A stretch of 64,000 nt of DNA, taken from NCBI GenBank assembly GCA_023436225.1, contig JAEZKA010000098.1:6895-70894 (forward strand), given 5' to 3'. The translations under genes and the position numbers were made by a program. The notes under the pieces were generated by a model that saw only the letters and a list, made by a program, of their open reading frames with translations, was not told where the DNA came from and did no database searches. This DNA comes from Bacillota bacterium. Lineage in GTDB: Bacteria > Bacillota > Clostridia > Lachnospirales > Lachnospiraceae. Shown one piece after another: positions 33,268 through 41,527 of the stretch; the stretch's first letter is position 1, and each line of letters starts with the position of its first letter.

Positions 33268-34002
33268 CTAATCAACCTTCGTTACCGTTCCATCCTTTAG
33301 CATGAATTGCTTGGTTTTCTTCTGTCCGTCGTTATAGGTTATGCGGATCCGATTTTCCTTGACAATTACCACATCAATAATATCTTGAAAATCTGCACTC
33401 TGTGCCAGCATAAGAAAGCCGAAATCAAACCAATGGTATATTAACAGTCTTTCTTTTCCTTCTTTTGTCCTTGAGATAAATATAAGCTCCTCACCTTTTG
33501 TATTCACTAATTCGCCGGTGATAAAATCCTCCCAGACTCCTGCAATATCGGATCCGGTCCATTTCTTTATCAGTTTTCCATCCTTATAGTTAAATATGAA
33601 AAGCCTATTCTTCTCCTCTTTATCATAAAATGTAGTTTTCCTGACCGAGGTAATAAGCTCCATCTCTCCATCGCCGTCGATATCTGCCAGCCTTAGCCTC
33701 CATGGCTTGAGACCGGAAAAATCATTCTCATAGGAACGCTTCCAATTCCCGTTCTTATCACGCTGAAACACCAGTAGCCGATCACCATAGCGAACATCCT
33801 CAGTTGTACTTATGAAGGCATAGGCTACTCCCCCATCCACAGCATAGTCAATCAATTTTTCCTTATTTATTAATACATTCTCCAATTGTTCTGCCAAACC
33901 TATGGCATCTGTTAGCTGCCATATCATTAGAAACAGACTAATGACTATGAGGAAGGATATGTCTATCATTATTCTATGGAGAATTTTCCTTTTCACTTTC
34001 AT
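33268..34002 (-). CDS. Membrane-anchored protein with FG-GAP-like loop, partner of the DUF3160 protein
   Basis: About 244 residues with one N-terminal membrane segment (DISFLIVISLFLMIWQL) and an extracellular part that contains LADIDGDGEMELI, a calcium-binding FG-GAP/VCBS-type loop. The beta-rich tail suggests a partial propeller. AAAGGA precedes the ATG. The 20-bp gap to the DUF3160 gene indicates a shared transcript. The similar DIDQDGSDEL loop in the surface protein at 652-2637 is a separate occurrence of the motif. Confidence 0.75.
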   Translation of the reverse strand: MKVKRKILHRIMIDISFLIVISLFLMIWQLTDAIGLAEQLENVLINKEKLIDYAVDGGVAYAFISTTEDVRYGDRLLVFQRDKNGNWKRSYENDFSGLKPWRLRLADIDGDGEMELITSVRKTTFYDKEEKNRLFIFNYKDGKLIKKWTGSDIAGVWEDFITGELVNTKGEELIFISRTKEGKERLLIYHWFDFGFLMLAQSADFQDIIDVVIVKENRIRITYNDGQKKTKQFMLKDGTVTKVD

Positions 34003-34145
34003 AGATGATCCTTTTCCGGTGTTATCTCATTATAAACAAGACTTTCCTTAATTATACATTTCATGCAGCTTAGCCATATTCTACCACCGGTATCTTGTAA
34101 TGACAATACAAACAAAGCTCCTTAACGAAACCTTAAGAATTCTAT

Positions 34146-34183
34146 AAAAAAGGGAAGCAGCAGACAAAAGTCTACTACCTCCC
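34146..34183 (-). terminator. Intrinsic terminator of the zinc-ribbon gene
   Basis: On the minus strand a 14-bp stem with G-T pairs (34152-34165 with 34170-34183) and an AAAA loop is followed by six T residues (34146-34151). Confidence 0.85.
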
Positions 34184-34202
34184 AGATTAAGCTGTCTTAT
34201 TA

Positions 34203-34406
34203 TTATCTTCTGCCTCTGTTCCCCTGCGCACCGCGGTTATCTCTGCCGCCAAAACCATTGTTCTTCTCTGCTTTTCTAGCTCTTCTGCAATCAGGGCATC
34301 TTACCGGCTCATTATCGAACCCTTTCTCCTTATAAAAAGCCTGCTCACTTTCAGTAAATACAAATTCAGCCTTACAATCCTTACATACGATTACCTTATC
34401 TGCCAT
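34203..34406 (-). CDS. Zinc-ribbon protein with RG-rich tail
   Basis: About 67 residues: IVCKDCKAEFVFTESEQAF and VRCPDCRRAR give a four-cysteine zinc ribbon, and the tail NNGFGGRDNRGAQGNRGRR is Gly/Arg-rich. This combination suggests binding to RNA or single-stranded DNA, by analogy to RGG proteins; no function is proven. ATG 34406 follows AAGGAGG by 8 bases. A good terminator follows the gene, so it is a single-gene unit. Confidence 0.85.
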   Translation of the reverse strand: MADKVIVCKDCKAEFVFTESEQAFYKEKGFDNEPVRCPDCRRARKAEKNNGFGGRDNRGAQGNRGRR

Positions 34407-34858
34407 ACCAACTTCCTCCTTGACCATAAATAAAATAAATAACTTTACAATAAGCTACGTTCCGATAAATTAAAGCGGTTGGCGAAAAGGAAATCGATCC
34501 AGATTAATATAAGGGAATAATTTGATTATAACATGCCCATCGAGATTTGCAATACGCATAGCCCCAATATAAGAATTTTATTATACAAATTATTGCATCT
34601 TTTCCATATAATATTATTCCATCATGGACATAAAGAAAACGGATCAATCAAAAACTAATTTGTATATTACAGTAATCCTATTCTTTCCGACTTCGTCAGT
34701 TTTCTGTATTCGTAACGCTTGAATATCTTGATATATACCAGAATATACTTAGTAATTATTTATACTTTCTCGTTCTTAAACTAAGTAGATGAACAAGCTG
34801 CTGGAAACATATTTCAGGGATTATTACTATAATGTCTTCTATACGGGGGTGATAATAA
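34407..34858. other. 452-bp intergenic region
   Basis: The gap separates two divergent genes. A TATAAT hexamer at 34828-34833 lies 25 bases before the metallophosphoesterase start but has no clear -35 element. The rest is AT-rich without a reading frame or recognisable structure. Confidence 0.4.
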
Positions 34859-35800
34859 ATGCGTACTGACAGCCGATTGACCCAGGCCTATAAGAACGCA
34901 AAGGTCAAGTATTTTGATGAAAGCTCAAAATATATTTTTTTCAGCGATATCCATCGGGGTGATGACAGTGTATCGGATGAATTCACACGCAACCAGAATA
35001 TCTACCTTCGTGCTCTGAATTATTACTATAAGCAAGGGTATGAATGTGTGGAGGTTGGAGATGGAGACGAGCTCTGGGAATACCCTACCTTCAAGCATAT
35101 CCGCCTGGCCCACACTGATATCTTCATCGCACTCAAGAAATTCTTTGATGACCATCGATTGACAATACTTTATGGCAACCATAATATCTACCTAAAATCA
35201 AAACGCTATGTTTCTGAGAATTATTATACCTTTTATGATGAATACAACCAGGAGAGGGTAGAGCTTTTCAGGGACCTTGAACCATATGAAGCCCTTGTAC
35301 TAAAGCAAAGAAATACCGATCAGGAGATTCTTGTTGTCCATGGTCATCAAGGGGACTTCATGAATGATCAGCTTTGGTTTGTATCGATGATCTTGATGCG
35401 TTATTTCTGGCGTTTTATGCATGTAGTTGGCTTTGAAAACCCCTCCAGCCCGGCTAGAAATCTCTATAAACGTCACAAGGTAGAGCGTGCATATAAAAAG
35501 TGGATCTCCAAGCATAAGATAATGCTGATCTGTGGCCATACACACCGCCCGAAATATCCAAAAAATAATGAGCTTCCCTACTTTAATACCGGCTGCTGTA
35601 TCCATACCCGAGGGATTACCGGAATAGAAATCCTTGACGGGAAAATCCTTATGGTAGACTGGAGAACCGCTGCGGATGACGACGGAGTAGTTAGAATTGA
35701 GCGCATTGTGGTTAGGGGACCGGAGCCCATTGATAAATTTGATTGCAAAAATAATCCATGTTCCATGCATTGCAAACAGTGCGAAGAGGATGATGACTGA
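34859..35800 (+). CDS. Metallophosphoesterase
   Basis: About 313 residues with all five calcineurin-type motifs: FFSDIHRGD, VGDGDELWE, YGNHN, HGHQGD and CGHTHRP. It therefore hydrolyses a phosphoester or pyrophosphate with two metals. The fold is of the UDP-diacylglucosamine-hydrolase-like group, but such lipid A precursors are not expected in a Gram-positive cell, so the substrate is open. The C-terminus is Cys-rich (CKNNPCSMHCKQCEE), perhaps a metal site. GGGGGTGATAA precedes the ATG. A 25-bp tandem repeat follows the stop. Confidence 0.88.
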   Translation: MRTDSRLTQAYKNAKVKYFDESSKYIFFSDIHRGDDSVSDEFTRNQNIYLRALNYYYKQGYECVEVGDGDELWEYPTFKHIRLAHTDIFIALKKFFDDHRLTILYGNHNIYLKSKRYVSENYYTFYDEYNQERVELFRDLEPYEALVLKQRNTDQEILVVHGHQGDFMNDQLWFVSMILMRYFWRFMHVVGFENPSSPARNLYKRHKVERAYKKWISKHKIMLICGHTHRPKYPKNNELPYFNTGCCIHTRGITGIEILDGKILMVDWRTAADDDGVVRIERIVVRGPEPIDKFDCKNNPCSMHCKQCEEDDD

Positions 35801-35951
35801 TTATAAGATAAACTTATAAGAAAATTCATGAGATATGCTTATAAGAAAATATATGAGATAAGTTTATAAGATAATATATAAGGTAAACTTTTATGAAAAC
35901 TTATGAGATAAACTTTTAAGAAAATTTATGAGATATGCTTATAAGATAAAC
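35801..35951. repeat. 25-bp tandem repeat array, five units plus two half units
   Basis: Five diverged 25-base units begin at 35814, 35839, 35864, 35889 and 35914. Each starts TTATAAG or TTTTAAG-like and contains TATGAGATA. They are flanked on both sides by an identical 13-base short form (TTATAAGATAAAC at 35801-35813 and 35939-35951), which equals a unit lacking its 12 central bases. The units are AT-rich, non-coding and directly abut, so this is not a CRISPR array. It lies between the metallophosphoesterase gene and the CBS gene. Confidence 0.9.
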
Positions 35952-36022
35952 AGATTTATCCTCTTAAAATGAAGAGTAAAGATACTCCTGTGAGGGTACT
36001 CTATTCTTGGAGGTGATTTATT

Positions 36023-36451
36023 TTGAAGGTAAGAGAAATCATGACGAAAGACATTGCTAGTTTAAGATCTGACGATTCCCTCGAGCATGCAGCTCAGCTG
36101 ATGAAGCAGTATAACTGCGGATCCCTTCCGGTATGTACCCAGGATAAACTGATTGGTATTATCACGGATCGTGATATAGCAATTCGTTCTGTAGCATCCG
36201 GTGATGATGTTGCTCATAAAAGAGTCGGAGATGTTATGACAAATGATGTTGTTTTTGCCAACCCGGATACGGATGTCAATGACGCTGCCAGAATTATGAG
36301 TGACCGTCAGATTCGCCGTCTCCCTGTCGTAGAAAACAACAGTCTGATCGGCATCGTTGCCCTGGGTGATATCTCTTTGGAGCCCGCCTGCCAAGAAAGC
36401 GCAGAGGACGCACTGAAAAACATCTCCAAACCCGGTGCAAGCTTACGTTAG
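36023..36451 (+). CDS. CBS-pair protein
   Basis: About 142 residues: two CBS motifs, MTKDIASLRSDDSLEHAAQLM to LIGIITDRDIA and MTNDVVFANPDTDVNDAARIM to LIGIVALGDIS. CBS pairs bind adenine nucleotides or S-adenosyl compounds and act as regulatory sensors. The start is TTG 36023, because GGAGGTGA lies 9 bases upstream and the first in-frame ATG comes only after conserved residues. There is no catalytic domain fused, so it must act on a separate partner. The strand run contains no other gene. Confidence 0.88.
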   Translation: MKVREIMTKDIASLRSDDSLEHAAQLMKQYNCGSLPVCTQDKLIGIITDRDIAIRSVASGDDVAHKRVGDVMTNDVVFANPDTDVNDAARIMSDRQIRRLPVVENNSLIGIVALGDISLEPACQESAEDALKNISKPGASLR

Positions 36452-36531
36452 CCATAACCCACGTGTAGCGCAGTAAAGCAGAATGTGTCAATTAATAAAA
36501 ATCAAATTATGACACTATATATATGTATAAC

Positions 36532-36712
36532 CGCGAAGGGTTATTGGTTCATGGTAATACACCAATGAATTTCGTAATGCTAGACGGACAAGTAAAAATG
36601 TTTGCAAAAGGAAGGACACCTGTTTATGGTGTCCTTCTCTATGCAAACATTTACTTGGATGTCTGGCATCCGAAATTACATGGTGTATTATTATGAGCCG
36701 ATAGCCCTCGTG
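36532..36712. repeat. 180-bp foldback sequence between convergent genes
   Basis: Arms 36532-36620 and 36628-36712 pair through most of their length around a 7-base loop (TGTTTAT). Segments such as GGAAGGACACC with GGTGTCCTTC and ATGTTTGCA with TGCAAACAT are perfect. Several mismatches are U-G pairs in the plus-strand RNA. No ORF is present. It may be a large two-way terminator between the CBS gene and the GH2 gene, or a palindromic mobile element without its transposase. Confidence 0.75.
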
Positions 36713-36731
36713 GAATCAACCTATTGAAGCT

Positions 36732-39700
36732 CTACTTTACGAAGCGGAACCACCGGAAATCAAAATCGCTGCCCGGCAAAAAGATAAAGTTTACTTGTTG
36801 CTTACCTTTTACAGAGGTTAAGTCAAATTCCTTCTCCACATAGGTCTTTGAATATTCAAACTCAGTGATCTGATTCACATTACCCTCTTCACTCTGAAAA
36901 CGTACGTGAATCGTATTCTCTTTGGCATGGGAACGACCACAAATTATTAGTCTTTGAAAGCCCTCTTCCCCGAAATCCATATTGTCAAAGACAACGGTAA
37001 CGTTGTTACCGATATGCTCGATGGCTTCCTCTGTTCTACAGAAGGTATCTCCGTAGATATTATTATTCTCCAAGGCAAAGAGCTGCTCGTATGCCTTCTC
37101 TAGCTTCTTGAATTCAAAGCCCTTGAGATTCAATCTGCGGTTTAGCACGATGCAGAAGGTAGTAATCCCCTTCAAGCGTCTCGTAAGCTTAAAGGTGTTT
37201 GGAATATAATAACCCCAATTTGGCTTCTCCTGATAGGTTGTCTTTAACAGGAGCTTCGCCTGCGGATCAGTGGGCATTCCCTCCCACAGCTCAATTGGCA
37301 GCGGTGTATTATCGTTGAAGAAAATCGGAATTGTTACCTCATCCGAACCAAACTCTCCGAAATCCAGGCCACTAAAACCGATATAACTCTCGACAAATTC
37401 CTTTGTTGATACACCGTTTTCTAAACCACCGTTTAAATTGGTATTTGAGGTACTATAAAGACCAGCATAGACGAATTCATAAGGATTTACCGTCGCTGCT
37501 CCCATTCCGGATACACTAAACTCGAACTCAGATACAATCTCCGGACTTCTTTTACCGTTATTCGCTGTGCAACGTAAGCGGAATTCACCATCTCCCAAAG
37601 CAGTTACTACCGCCTCCATACCCGATGCCTCGACCATGGCAATATCGGTCTTAATTCCTCCGGGGGTAACAACGCTCCAACAGATCTCCTCATAGGTGGT
37701 ATCTGCCGGTAACAATCTTGCCGTAATCCTTGTGAAGCTCATCTCTTGATTCAATTCCGATGCTCCGTGATTCGTCAGTTCGATTTTACGTATCGGTATC
37801 TCATGGTTCGGTTCTGATTTCGTATTTTCCATCTGGGCAGATACTCCGTCCACTCTCTCACAGGGAAATGCCTTCAGTAAAAGTTCTGCACATTGTAAGC
37901 CTTTTGAAGTAACCTCTATATGAATGTCTCCCGGCTCCTCCTTTGCGGCTATGATGGCCAGCAGCTTTCCGCTAAACAGCTTTCTGCTGGTTCCCTTATA
38001 CTGGTCATAGTCCGTGCTGTCTCCATTATCCAGGCCTATGAGACGGCCGGCACCGCTTACGGTAACCTCCACACGGTTATTGGCATTGGCTACCTCCACA
38101 CCCTGCTCATCAACAGCTGATATTGTAACAAAGATAAGCTCCAGACCATTCGCTTTCATTTCCGTCCTATCCGGCTGTAATATCAGACGTTTAGTATCGC
38201 CGAAGGATTGTCTTAAATCGGATGCGATTACCTTCCCCTGCTCATCGTATGCTACAGCCTTCAGAACTCCCGGTTTATAGGGGATTCTCCAATCCCCGCT
38301 CAGCTTCTTACCAGCCACATGATCGATCTCGCATACACCCATGGACTCCTCATTGAAGAACAATTCTACCTTCGGCGCATTAGAGTATACCCTGATATCG
38401 ATTAATTGGCCTTCGTTAAAATCCCAATAGGGAAGCAGATGTATCATGGGATTCGTCTTATATTCCGTCCATTCCGCCTCATACAGATATGCGGAATCCT
38501 TACGAAAGCCTGCCGTATCAATATGACCGAAGTAAGAATTCTTGGTTGAATAGGGCGTCGGCTCTCCGATATAGTCAAAGCCGGTCCAGATAAATTGTCC
38601 CAGACAGTACTTCGCATCCCTGTCATCAATAATATTTTTCTGCGCATTCTTTGCACCCCAGTTGGTCGTACAGTTATCCAATGAGGAGCATTGCTCATCC
38701 TCATGAGTTACCACTACCTTATCGGCCGGGAAATGATAGATACCCCTGCTCTGTATGGTAGAAGCCGTCTCGCTTCCATAGATTACCCAATGAGGATATT
38801 TCCTGTGATGGTCTTCGTAAAGCCATTCTCCGTAATTATAGCCGGCAACGGATACCTCCTCGGCACATTTTTGAGCATTTTCCCATGCCATATAATTGGA
38901 GCCGATGGTGTCTAATCCGTTCCGAAGAGGATCATGAAGCAGGACTAACCGTCTTAACTCCCTGGTTACTTCAAGTCCACGGGAATCTGCATGGGTATCA
39001 TAGATTTCATTACCGATACTCCACATAATAATACTGGGATGATTTCTGTCTCTTCTGATCCAGCTCGCCACATCCTTCCCATGCCATTCCTGGAAAAAGC
39101 GCGCATAATCAAATTCCGTCTTCGACCGTTCCCACATATCGAAGGCCTCCGATACGATTAGAATTCCCATCTCATCCGCCAAATCCATCAGCTGGGTGGA
39201 AGGCATGTTATGGGAGGTTCTTATCGCATTGATTCCCATCTCCTTAAGCATTTTCAGCTGTCTTTTCAACGCCACCCTGTTAACGGCGGCTCCAAGCGAG
39301 CCCAGGTCATGATGCTCACAGGCACCGTGCAGCTTGACCGGACGGTCGTTGAGATAGAACCCGGTATTATTGTCTACGCGAAAAGTTCGAAATCCGAAGC
39401 GAACCGTCTCCTCCTCTATGGCCCTCCCATCGACGATCAGTTCTGTCTTCAGATAATACAGATACGGGTTCAAAATATCCCATCTGGTTATCTGCTCTAC
39501 AACAAGCTCCTGATTGTCATTGGTGACAGTGTCCTTAAGCTCTAATGCCTGCTCCCCCACTGCGACAACATTGCCGTCCTGATCGCTGATTGTATGTCGG
39601 ATGCCTCCCTCCACGGCAAGGTTTTCTGACTGGTTGATGACTTCCGTCTGCAGGAGCACTCTCCAGTGATCCTTCTCCTGCCTGGTCGCTAGATAGATTC

Positions 39701-40157
39701 CATTGGCAACCAGATGTTGTAAAGGTGTCGTCTTAAGCCATACATTTCGGTAGATACCGGCACCGGAATACCAACGAGAATTTGGTGCCTCGTGTATGAC
39801 ACGAACCGTAATCTCATTCTCTCCTTGACGCAGTGCATCGGTTATGTCAAATTCAAAGCTAGAATAACCGTATTTCCATTCACCGACCACCACATTATTT
39901 ACGAATATGGTTGAGTTCATATATATCCCCTCGAAGCAGATGCTAATTCGTTCGTCCGGATTCTTCTCCAACTGAAAATGCTTACGATACCAGCCTTCTC
40001 CTGTCTCGTATAAAGCCTCTGTATTATAGATTAGCCAGTCATGAGGCAGGTCTACCTTATTCCATTTACTGCCCTCCGTTTCGATTGTCGCAAGCTGCGT
40101 GCCCAATGATTGCTTGGAGAACTCCCAATCATCGTTAAACAGTCTCTTCTTACTCAT
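36732..40157 (-). CDS. Large glycoside hydrolase family 2 enzyme (beta-galactosidase type)
   Basis: About 1141 residues. The GH2 sugar-binding, Ig-like and TIM-barrel domains occupy roughly residues 1-600: LPHDWLIYN, GWYRKHF, LHGACEHHDLGSLGAAV, the acid/base Glu in IMWSIGNEIYD and the likely nucleophile Glu in VIYGSETAST. Ig-like GH2 C-domains follow, and the last ~150 residues (VVFDNMDFGEEGFQ to DFRWFRF) look like a CBM6-type carbohydrate-binding module. There is no signal peptide, so it should act in the cytoplasm on imported oligosaccharides. ATG 40157 follows GGAG by about 6 bases. Activity could be beta-galactosidase, beta-glucuronidase or related. Confidence 0.9.
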   Translation of the reverse strand: MSKKRLFNDDWEFSKQSLGTQLATIETEGSKWNKVDLPHDWLIYNTEALYETGEGWYRKHFQLEKNPDERISICFEGIYMNSTIFVNNVVVGEWKYGYSSFEFDITDALRQGENEITVRVIHEAPNSRWYSGAGIYRNVWLKTTPLQHLVANGIYLATRQEKDHWRVLLQTEVINQSENLAVEGGIRHTISDQDGNVVAVGEQALELKDTVTNDNQELVVEQITRWDILNPYLYYLKTELIVDGRAIEEETVRFGFRTFRVDNNTGFYLNDRPVKLHGACEHHDLGSLGAAVNRVALKRQLKMLKEMGINAIRTSHNMPSTQLMDLADEMGILIVSEAFDMWERSKTEFDYARFFQEWHGKDVASWIRRDRNHPSIIMWSIGNEIYDTHADSRGLEVTRELRRLVLLHDPLRNGLDTIGSNYMAWENAQKCAEEVSVAGYNYGEWLYEDHHRKYPHWVIYGSETASTIQSRGIYHFPADKVVVTHEDEQCSSLDNCTTNWGAKNAQKNIIDDRDAKYCLGQFIWTGFDYIGEPTPYSTKNSYFGHIDTAGFRKDSAYLYEAEWTEYKTNPMIHLLPYWDFNEGQLIDIRVYSNAPKVELFFNEESMGVCEIDHVAGKKLSGDWRIPYKPGVLKAVAYDEQGKVIASDLRQSFGDTKRLILQPDRTEMKANGLELIFVTISAVDEQGVEVANANNRVEVTVSGAGRLIGLDNGDSTDYDQYKGTSRKLFSGKLLAIIAAKEEPGDIHIEVTSKGLQCAELLLKAFPCERVDGVSAQMENTKSEPNHEIPIRKIELTNHGASELNQEMSFTRITARLLPADTTYEEICWSVVTPGGIKTDIAMVEASGMEAVVTALGDGEFRLRCTANNGKRSPEIVSEFEFSVSGMGAATVNPYEFVYAGLYSTSNTNLNGGLENGVSTKEFVESYIGFSGLDFGEFGSDEVTIPIFFNDNTPLPIELWEGMPTDPQAKLLLKTTYQEKPNWGYYIPNTFKLTRRLKGITTFCIVLNRRLNLKGFEFKKLEKAYEQLFALENNNIYGDTFCRTEEAIEHIGNNVTVVFDNMDFGEEGFQRLIICGRSHAKENTIHVRFQSEEGNVNQITEFEYSKTYVEKEFDLTSVKGKQQVNFIFLPGSDFDFRWFRFVK

Positions 40158-40546
40158 ACTAATCTCCATTCTGTCGCATGCCCGTGAATTGGCTGCTGAT
40201 TAAATTACATTGTGAGAGCTGCGCTCTATCATAATTATTTCATTTTCGTTTCATCATATAATAATACTCCATTGCATATTGTATCATTATAATTCTATAA
40301 AAGTAACTTTAATTATTAGTCAAAAACATCCCTTGCTTTCGAACATTTTCAATACCGACATAGTATACCTCCCCATTAATGAGGTTTGAGCTATTGAAAT
40401 TATTCTCTTTCATGATACAATAGAGGAATTAGAGTATACAAAAGGGAATACTCCGTCAACCAGCAGGACGCACCACAGGTGTATGTAAGAGGGGGGTGCA
40501 TACTCTTTGCTCTTATATCTGGGCTGTTGCACAGCAGGGAGGTAAT
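40158..40546. other. 389-bp gap with a promoter for the rightward membrane gene
   Basis: The gap between divergent genes is AT-rich. It holds the promoter at 40394-40421 and an overlapping imperfect dyad (TTCAATA around 40346 with TATTGAA around 40393). Nothing else is seen. Confidence 0.4.
40394..40421 (+). promoter_or_regulatory. Promoter of the DUF2238-like membrane protein gene
   Basis: TTGAAA (40394-40399), a 16-base spacer and TACAAT (40416-40421), about 120 bases before the ATG. Confidence 0.6.
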
Positions 40547-41347
40547 ATGAAAAAGAAAAGATTTTCAATTAACAGAAATAATATAAAGGGAATATCCATC
40601 CTTTATCTTTTACTGCGATTATTAGTTGTCGTAGTCATTCTGGGTCAGATCCAAAGCAGAAATTATGAGAATATATTTCTTTGTATTCTTACCTTGATAT
40701 TATTTATGATACCTAGCTTTATTGAGAAAAAAATTCATATCGATATCCCTGACACCTTGGAGGTGATCATATTGCTGTTTATCTTCTCCGCGGAGATACT
40801 TGGCGAGATAAATTCTTACTATCTGATCTTCCCATACTGGGATACCACGCTGCATACTCTTAACGGATTTCTTGCCGCTGCAATCGGATTATCGCTCATA
40901 GATATCCTTAACAAAAATGATAAATTCGCTATTTCTTTATCTCCCGTATTTGTAGCTCTGGTGGCTTTCTGCTTCTCCATGACCATCGGGGTGGTATGGG
41001 AGCTATTTGAATTCTCCATGGATCAGTTTCTTGGCTTTGATATGCAGAAGGATACCTATCTGACTTCCTTCCAATCCGTCCTTCTCAACGAACAGGGTCT
41101 TAATGCACCGGTAAAGGTAAATGTGGAAAGTCTGATTGTTAACGGAGAGCCCTGGAAGGCATATATCGACTTAGGGCTCATCGATACGATGCTGGATCTA
41201 TTGGTTAATTTCATTGGCGCTGCGGTTTTTTCTATCTTTGGGTATTTTTATATCAAACAAAGAGGGAAAGGCAATTTCCTAAAACGATTTATCCTCAAAT
41301 CCAATATACAGGCTAATCGAGACGAAAAAGAAGTTCAAGAGAAATAG
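40547..41347 (+). CDS. Polytopic membrane protein (DUF2238/YjdF-like)
   Basis: About 266 residues with some seven hydrophobic segments. DTTLHTLNGFLAAAIGLSLI and TIGVVWELFEFSMD with acidic and histidine residues in membrane segments resemble the DUF2238/YjdF family, whose role is unknown. ATG 40547 follows GGGAGG; the frame extends 51 bases upstream without another site. It faces the purine cluster and has its own terminator. Confidence 0.7.
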   Translation: MKKKRFSINRNNIKGISILYLLLRLLVVVVILGQIQSRNYENIFLCILTLILFMIPSFIEKKIHIDIPDTLEVIILLFIFSAEILGEINSYYLIFPYWDTTLHTLNGFLAAAIGLSLIDILNKNDKFAISLSPVFVALVAFCFSMTIGVVWELFEFSMDQFLGFDMQKDTYLTSFQSVLLNEQGLNAPVKVNVESLIVNGEPWKAYIDLGLIDTMLDLLVNFIGAAVFSIFGYFYIKQRGKGNFLKRFILKSNIQANRDEKEVQEK

Positions 41348-41362
41348 AAAGTTTCATAATTG

Positions 41363-41423
41363 AAAATATGCCCTTCTAACATAAGCAGTTAATCATCTGT
41401 TTATCCTAGAGAGGGCATATTTT
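41363..41423 (+). terminator. Terminator after the DUF2238-like gene
   Basis: A stem of about 12 bp (41363-41375 with 41412-41423) ends in TTTT. Confidence 0.6.
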
Positions 41424-41447
41424 AATGTTTATTTATAAAGCTTATAA

Positions 41448-41527
41448 TGATCTGATTCTAATAATGACTTCTGCTGTTATTACCTATTGATCTGATTCTA
41501 ATAATGATTTCTGCTGTTATTACCTAT
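41448..41527. repeat. 40-bp tandem duplication at the 3' end of the molybdenum hydroxylase gene
   Basis: Two abutting 40-base copies (41448-41487 and 41488-41527) differ at one base. The last copy reaches the first base of the stop codon of the leftward hydroxylase gene. Confidence 0.9.

Noticed and set aside
35801..35951. Possible CRISPR array
   Set aside because: The 25-base units are directly adjacent, AT-rich and diverged, with no unique spacers and no cas genes.
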